From: Phoronis australis
Lineage: Eukaryota > Phoronida > Phoronidae
Length of the DNA stretch: 64,000 nucleotides
Reading direction: 5' to 3'
Assembly (NCBI GenBank): GCA_002633005.1
Contig: NMRA01000060.1
Location: 1,159,463 to 1,223,462 of the forward strand
Both the position numbers and the translations under genes were made by a program. How positions within the stretch are numbered: the first letter of the stretch is position 1; each line of letters starts with the position of its first letter. A model generated the notes under the pieces. That model saw only the letters and a program-made list of their open reading frames with translations, did not search any database and was not told the DNA's origin. This document shows, in pieces, positions 42,401 through 51,400 of this stretch.

Positions 42401-45400
42401 TGGTTAAGATCAGTAATTCTGGTACTAAGTTACCACACAACTCTTAAATGTAGTTTCCGATGCAACTAAAGACTCTTTAACATGTCATTTCATTGCCCAT
42501 GTCTGTTCAAAGTTTGTTCTCCTCTCAGAAACACCTGTGCATGGTGCTAGAGTACGTGGAGGGAGGCGACTGCGCCACCTTGCTGAAGAACATGGGACCA
42601 CTTCCTGTCGATATGTCTAGGATGTACTTTGCCGAGGCAGTGCTGGCTTTGGAATACATTCACAACTATGGCATTGTGCACAGGGATCTCAAGCCTGACA
42701 AGTATGTATTGCATGAATATGACGTTAACTGAAAGAACTGCTGCTTTCCCTTTCAATAATTGCATTGATCGTTGAATTTTTGGATATGCCCAATGGATTG
42801 TGGGATATCACCCTCTTCACAGCAGATGAAAGTTCCAGCCTCTAAGTGACAAGAATACAGAATTTTCCCTAAAGTTGTTATTTTAGGCATTTGGATGCGG
42901 AATGTAAAAAGGTCCATTGCAGACCATTCACACACACGTTCTGAGCCTGATGAGTATGGTGTCGTACATTCGCGATCTGTCTTCAATTTAAGTTGTGACG
43001 CTATTTTCGTGTTGTGGGAAAAGGTTAAAAAAATAGACACGATTGTTCTGCTTTTTTGTCGTGTAAATTCGCAATCAGGTAACAACTTGAGAGCGGGGGA
43101 GGAATGGCGTGGAAACCGACTAAGTGGTGTAGAAGTAATGCACGTGCCCACTGGACCGTGTCACATTCATGGCATCTTTGTGGCGAAAGTGTCCCCAGCC
43201 GGTTTTGTTATAGTAATCGGACAGATTTAAGTGAGAAAGAGTTTCCAGTGAAATGACCTCAGCCATAACTACTTGCATTGCTCAGTGTTTTGTAAAATGC
43301 CTGACAGTTATTGCTAAATCAAACACACATAAACGATATCTCAGACACGAGGTGTGTTGTTGCTGAGTACACACTGTGTTTGCATTGTGCTCACACGATT
43401 TCTTCTCATTTCAGTTTGCTCATTACATCACTGGGTCACATCAAGCTGACTGATTTTGGCTTATCAAAGATGGGCCTCATGAATTGTGAGTAAAGTTCCC
43501 TGTTCAAATATCTTCTAATTTAGGGGTATTTAGATTATGTAGATGACAATTTTAATATGGCTGTTATGTGCATGAGCCACGTCTGCCAAAAATGTGAGGA
43601 GTACAGGCAGCGATTACAGTAACAGTCATCTCTATTCTCCAGTCGCCAGTAAAAAGAAGCTGGGCGTAAATATAAGTATTAAACTTAAGAGTACAAGCCA
43701 AAAGTTTTCAGACAAAATGACCCTGGACTCCCTGTCATGATGACTAGGCTGAAGTCTAATTCTTCGTCAGAGTTGTCTCCCCTGATGACTGAGAATGAAG
43801 AGGAATTAACAGGAAAGTTACTAGGTGACTAAGCCATTCTGTAATTATACTATTCCCGCCATGATAGTCATTTCTAACCATTTTTGTTGTTATCAGTGAT
43901 AGCAGTCACAACGGGAAAATGGTATTTTGTCTGATTACTATTGTCTTGTACTGTGTCTATGGTTTGTGCTATTCATATCCCAAGGGTGAGGATTACTCAG
44001 AATTTACCATTGGGAAATGGTACTGTAGCTGGTAATGAACATTAATGCTGCTAGCACTTCTTTACTCTGTTGTATTGTATGTAAGTACACTAATATGTCG
44101 CAGTTTTATTGATTATTGTAAAGCATTTGGCAAAAAAGGACCATAACTTTTATTATATTGGATTTTGTGTCTCATTTCAGTAACCACAAACCTGTATGAA
44201 AAGTCTTTGGATCGTGACTGCAAGCAGTTTAGAGACAAGACAGTCTTTGGCACTCCAGAATACATCGCACCTGAAGTGATCCTACGTCAAGGCTATGGTA
44301 ATGGTTAACACAGACATAATAAAAGCAAATCCCATTTACGGATTGTCAAAAGAACTACGGCTTCTCATATGTGTAGCACTATATGTAGCGGTATATTAAT
44401 TCATTCTTTGTAAAAATTACAAATTATGATTATCTGTGACACATGTGGTTCATTGTAATTCTCCACCTGTTTGGTATGTATGGTACAAAAAAGGACATTT
44501 TATTGTCAAATTTCACAGGAAATTCCACCACTAACTGTGGATTGTACTGTACAGCTGGCTCAGAAATTTGGACAATATTTGAATATCTGCATTCTGCCAT
44601 CAAAAATAGGAAAATTAGTAGAATTTTGGTACAGTAAAGTTTCCTTATATTCAAACACAAATAATGGCCGAAATTGTCATTGTTTCTCATTACCAAGGCT
44701 TTGCCAGAAATGCTCAAAATTCACTAAAACGTGTTTTTGTTGATGACAGCCATACTATATAAAGTTTTCAATAGTGAAGTAATTAAAAATTGTCTTCTTG
44801 TTGAAAATTTTGATTAAATTTAATTTCACTGTTCATCCACATTGTGTTCTAATTCGACGAAACTTTACGCTAATTATTTTTGTGCTCATTGTGCACTGCT
44901 GCTCCCTCAGGTAAGCCCGTTGACTGGTGGGCCATGGGCATCATTCTGTACGAGTTCCTGATTGGCTGTGTGCCGTTCTTTGGAGATACACCTGAGGAAC
45001 TTTTCTCACAGGTCATCAATGGTAAGTTGGTTGAACTGCCGTCATCGTACACTCTCGTGTTGACTGGGGCAAAAGAATGCAATTCTAATCGTTTAGTTAT
45101 TAAAGCCGGTAAAGTGCTTTGAATCATAGAGATGTTTCTGTAACTCCATCTACTGTTCAACCAGGGCACCAGTCTGGTTTTCGACTAATTGCATGTATGT
45201 GGTGTGATTTTCGCCAGCAAACTTTCCGAGGTCAATCCCGAGCTGTAATGCACTGCCAGTTTTCTGAAGCCCGCAACCCATTTCTAAGCTTCGTAAGGAA
45301 CGCATCAGCACCAATTTTATAGTGTTGTATGATGCTTTGATATCGAGCGTTTTTGCGGATAAGTGTTTCTTGCCATTGGAATAAGAATAAAAAATTATGA

Positions 45401-48400
45401 AAAATATAAACAATTAGTTTAAGAAGTACCAGTTCAAACTTTATGTATCAGTTTTACTTGCATCTGATTACACTGTTACAGAGGACGTGGAGTGGCCAGA
45501 TGAGGAGTATGGTGTCCCTCCTGACGAGGCCAAGGATCTAATCGCTTGCCTCTTGAGACAGAATCCCATAGAGAGGCTGGGCACAGGTGGCGCCGGTGAG
45601 GTGAAGGCTCACGAGTTCTTCCAAGGCCTCGACTGGGCCACATTGCTACGGCAGAAAGCAGAGTTTGTGCCGCAGCTGGATAATGAAGAGGACACCAGCT
45701 ACTTTGACAGTAAGCACTAGCCTGGTGGTTGAGATAGATGTAGTGTGTATTATGCGTTATTTTAACTAAGTCTTGGTATGTTGATGGGTGTTTAAATAGT
45801 ATGACTATTACCTTGGGATTTGCAATTTCACACACTGGTGAATGTCATATTGTTTTGATTAAATTTTGAAACAGTCACAGAAAATAGGCAAGTTACACAT
45901 AGTCTAGTTTTTTATGGTTAGTGGTTTGAATGGAGCTGTTATTTTTGACTTAAGAAACCCCTTATTTTATGTTACTTTGAAGTTGGCCAATTTTGACTTG
46001 CCAAAGTAACGTTCAATATATCTTCAAGTTGGAATTACCTTCTTCAATACAAAACCTGACTATTTATTGGTCAGACCAGTTATTCAGGCTTGCTTGTTTT
46101 ACTGATGCGGATTCTACTGTTTATAGCGCGCACTGACCGCTTCTGTCATGACGTAGAAGGCGAAGATACTGAGGACGACGCTGATGACATCATGTTTCAC
46201 AGCTTCTCGTCCATGTCGCCACGATACAGTCGGGTCTATGACAAGTTCGTGGAGATGAGAGAGGTGGGCTCGCTTAGTGCTGACTTGGTCAACTTTGTTT
46301 CATTCATACATTTTTCATATGTAGCATAGTATCCATTCAATTTAAAGCCCCAGCCATTTAAATGGAGAAACTCAAAAAATCAGAGGGAGTAGTCATGCTG
46401 ATTACATATCAGAAACATGGAATTCTTATGTGAAGGTGTTGTACATTCGGGAATGGAACTTAACTGTTATGGTATGCCTTCACTTCCCATCTGTGTGAGG
46501 TACAATCTTTGTACCCTGAACTGATGTTTCCCATTCTGGTTCTGTATGAAGAGTCTGTTATTCTATGCTTTTGCATTATGGCTTGCGCGGATAACTGTCT
46601 AATCCTAGTGCGCTGTTGATGACCCCAGTATTGAAGCTGTATGGTGGGTGAATTGAGGCGTGAAATGAACGGCAGATTCATGAGCAGGATCTTTTAAAAA
46701 ACATTGTGTATATTTTGTTCAATTCTCTGTTCAGGGTGGAAGCTCAAAGGAGGCGAGTCCCAACAAGATGACAGTAAAACGCATGGACTCTGGCGGGTCG
46801 TCGTGTTCTGAGACGTCACGGCGAGACAGCATGAGCTCTGTGGAAACTCTGTCACGGAAGACGAGCGAAAGTTCCCAGGATCCGATGTCGAGGAGGTCAA
46901 GTCAAATAGACCAGGAGATGGGAGTCAGCAAGCTGGTGCTAGATGAAGAGGAAGTATTCAGCTCACCAGATGTGTAAGTGCTTGCACCTAGTGCTCAAGA
47001 CAAGCCTCTAGCCAGCCAGTAGCATTGTATCGGATTTATCTCCCCGCTTTTACTGGGAGATAACTGGGTAGAGTTCAGTAACATTAATAGGACCTAGCTA
47101 GGACCTGGGTAGAAAAAGCAAGACTGTGGGAGATTACACGAGATATTGCCGTGTATTTTAAATGAGAGCACGTGATTTTGGCTTGGTTTTTCTCTACCCT
47201 GCTTTTTGATACTCTGTTTTCAAAATGTTGGTCTCTAACACACTTTGAGCGAAGTTGGACCATAGGGTGCTCACTCACAGATAATGGTCCATCTTGTTTG
47301 TTTTGTTGTGTTAACATTATGACTCATTTTGAAACTAAACCTTGACTGGTATTAGTACTGTGAATGTTGTAACAATCTGTATGTAACAGTGATTATAATT
47401 ACAGCAGCATTGGATAACAGCTGGATAAGTGCCGGATGAATTTGTCACTGGGCCTGAATAGTCAGTCAGAGTGGCGCCACCTATGGTGGTTTTGAAATTT
47501 CCTTTAGTCTTTACTGGTAAAAAAAATCATTAAGCATTTCAGATACTTTTACAGTTGAATTGCACATCAACCAACCTGTTTTATAATATTTGCTTGCTAA
47601 ATAATGTTTCACCCCACTGGTCCCAACTCAACCATACCACGTTCTGATTTACATTGTTGCAGCCAACTTCAGTGATGAAAACATTTTTAGCAAAGTTCCT
47701 AGGAGAGTTTTGTTGTAACACAATTCAATTGTAATAGTTTGTTGTTGTGTTTGCTTTCATTTAACATTTAATTTTCAAATTCCAGAACTCCGCGTTCAGT
47801 CGTCAGTTCAAGCACGCCAGAGTCATCACAGACGGAGAGTGACGTCTCTCCTGTGATGCTGAGAAAACAGCGCAATGCACAACAACAGGTGGCGTCTAAG
47901 GACATACCTACAGTGAGCGTCTCGACTGATGCCACACCAATCAAAGGTCAGTTTAAAGAACCAACTTTGTAAGGATAGAACTTTTTGAATGAATTTTCAC
48001 TTATATTACACTCAATATGGCATTGTAATCATGTTAGATTGTCAAATTTCTTGATAACCATGGATATTAAAAACTTGGCTTTCTTGTTTGGTTCATTTGT
48101 GCTGTAGAAAGGTACTGGACTCTTTTGGAAATGTCCATTTTCCCGGAAGTGATTTGGCGGCTACAAAAAGTTGACCTGGGGGCTCTTACGGAAAAAAGTG
48201 GTGGGACACTTTCCGAAACTTGTATTGCTTACCACAGCGCCCTCATTCAGCAGTGGGATTTAAATGTGTTGTAATAGGGATCAATTGACTGCATTGGAGA
48301 TTAGAAAACTCCAGTCAGTGATGTTGGCATTGGAGGTGGTGATTTGTTTCCATCCGACAAGCCATTTAAAGGGTCTTAAGTTTTGTGATTATTGTTGGAT

Positions 48401-51400
48401 GGAATAGACTTCTTGAAGTTATTAGGTTTGACCGAAGCTATTAAATGTTACAATCCATTATGATGTTGAGGTCTTATTTCAATTGGCCAGTTCTCATCGT
48501 TGTCTTCCAGACATTCGTTGAAATGAAGGCTGGCAACCAGTTAGTCTGCTTAAAATAGTCTGCCATTGAGTGAGAACAGTTTGTCTTAGACCTTGGGTTC
48601 GATTCCACACTGAGTCTGGTCTCAAAAAATCCCTTCTTTCCAAATCAGAACAGTTTTGATTGATTCGCACTTTTAGATAATTCAGTGGTGATTAAGGATG
48701 CGCCATCACAGTGTAAATGGCTTGTTTTTGTGCTTTTTGATCAGTGGTGGAAAGGTAACCATAAAGTGTAACATGAGTTGAAGAAACCCTGATCATGGAC
48801 TTAGTGAAAGTCCAGCCATGTTGGCCATAAGAGCAGTCCGGCAACGCTGTCATTGAGAAGTCATCAATATACTTGAAATATTCCGAATGTCCTTTTCAAG
48901 AACTGATATTGAAAAGATTGTTACATTTTTCCGTACATTCAAATGGAAAGCGATCCTGAAAAGCCGTTCTTGGGTCTCTTTTGATCCTTGTTTCCCAAAG
49001 AGTGCCTATGGGGACTTTTTGTTGGTATTGGGTTTATCAAAAATAATCAAGTCAGCCTTTGAAAAGGTTTTTGTAAAAACAGCTTAAGAGTTACTGTACT
49101 TTAAATGAATTATGGTAAATTGTAAAGTATTTGTTTATTCGAACCTTAATTTTTACATGCCTGTTAATTCCCAATGTAACTGTTTTTGTCCTACAATTTA
49201 TAGTGTTTTGACTTATTACACTTTCATTTTTCAGAATTGTCTCCCGTGTGTGAAGCCAAGGCCAAAGAAGCCAGTGCTGAACGCGATATCGACAAGAAAC
49301 CGCCACAAGAGGTCGTCATTGTGCGTATGCGTGAGAAGAAACCCAGCAATGTGTCGACTCACCAACCACTGCTCAAACAAACTGTGATGAAGGACATCAA
49401 ACCCATTGAAGCTGAGCTTGGCAAGCAGCGGCCAGCGTTCGACAAGCGGGCATTACTGAGGGACCCCATCATGGCGTCACCTCGCCACCGCCATCTGTCC
49501 TCGCCTGGTCTCCGCCGTCGTAGTTCCCGTGGCAAGGGTGACCAAAAGGAGTCTGGAGACATGACCTCTGACACCAAATTCTTCATCCCGACCTCGACTG
49601 TGGATTCCCTTATAGGTCATGGTTGCACAGAGGGGGAGGAGTCTCGTGTGAAGGTCATCCAGGGGGGAGTGCTGAGGTCCTCATTCCAGAAGTCGGCCTC
49701 CGCCACTCAGCTGTCCCTTCTTATACCCCCTTCAGGTAGGCATGGTGGTGTAGTCTCCAAGGGTGTTCCTGTTCTGTCCATTAATAGGAGCGTGCTACTT
49801 GACTGAGCCACTTTTGGCTCTGGGTTGTCCATCACATTTTCAAAAGCATACATTGCAGGCTATTTTTGGAAGATCCTCTCTAAAAATGAGGATGTACTTC
49901 AGCTATGGATTACTTCTATCAAGTAACGCCGTTTATGCGCCCAAAAAAATTGTGATTGCATATAGTCAACATTTGGTACTTCTGTCATTACCTTTGGTTG
50001 TTAGTTGATATTCGTGAAATCCGGTTGACGGATCGTGTTGAAATGTGTCACGGAGTTATGTGGCGGGGATGCTCCGTGGCTCCCCTGTTGGCTGTTTTAG
50101 CTTAATGACTAGAACAATTTGTGATGGTTTTCCTGTCTGTGTAATTCTGCATGTTTCTCATAAAAATTTAATTGCATGTTATAAATTGTTCTTTAAGCAG
50201 TAAATATCTCCAATTCCAGAAGACTTCTTGCCCCAGCCACTTCCGTCGCCAGCATCGAGCACCAGCTCTCGAGACACGTCTCCTTCCAGGGAGTTATCTC
50301 CCCTGGTCCAGTGCCTTAAGCCACCAATCATCATTAGGCGAGGTCCTCGTGGCTATGGTTTCACTCTGCGTGCTATTCGAGTGTACATGGGAGATTCAGA
50401 TTACTACACCCTTCAACATCTAGTTGTTGTAAGTACATGGCACAGTGATCAGGTAAAATCTCACCAATTTAGAACACATTATGGCCAACAACAGAAATTT
50501 GTTTTCGCAGTTTTCCATGACAAATGCATGGCATCGAATTAATGCTTTCCCTATTCGGTTTCTGTCTCACAATTGACCTATCGCAAGCTCCGCCCCATTG
50601 CGAAAAGTCGACAAACAAACAATAACTTTTACCCGGCAACATGTTGTTTGCTTGGAAACAAAGGTGTGTTAAGAATGCTGTGTTCTGATTGGTCAGTAAC
50701 CACCTGGAAATTTCGGGCATTCGCAACATTGTTAGAAGCCCTTATTTCATGAGAAAAGGTAATTTTTTGTATTTATTTTTGCCCAAAATTTGTACGATGT
50801 TACTGTCATTGGGATTTGGCTTGATGTTTGGTGTAGTAGGTTGGTGAACTGTTATCATGGGTGGCATGGAGTTAGCATATGGCAGCTGTGGGTATTATAT
50901 TAAAGTCTTGCCCATTTAGGGCACAATATAGTGGCAGATCTGTAATGGCGTACAGGGGGAGGGGGACCACATCTGGAATTTAGCGAAATTAGTAATTGAT
51001 CAAATCATACCTTGTTAAGCAGGACCATGACATTGTTGTCAGTTTCTAACAGTTGTTTTCAATATGTTGGTTGAATTTGGTTGGAATTTGTGTGGTTTTG
51101 TTGAAGCTATGGTGAAAACCTAATAGTAAAGCAGAGGATTTTTCTAAATCATTTAAAACTTAGATGAAAATTTTTGCTTTATTGAAGTTTCACTGCTTTT
51201 TTATGAGAAGAGATCTGAATCGTCACCATTTTGTAAATCGCTGTTAGTTTTAAACAGATTTCATTCAACAATGCAGGAGAAATCATTTTGTGGATTATTC
51301 CAATCAATTTTGTGACTGCCTCAAACCCAACACTTTTGCTAGTGCAAAACATAGCAGTAAGATGTTTTTACCCTCGAGTTCCTTTTCCATTGTGATTAGT

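Noticed and set aside
45476-45835. 119-codon minus-strand frame
   Set aside because: Antisense shadow of MAST exon 17; the plus strand encodes conserved kinase sequence.
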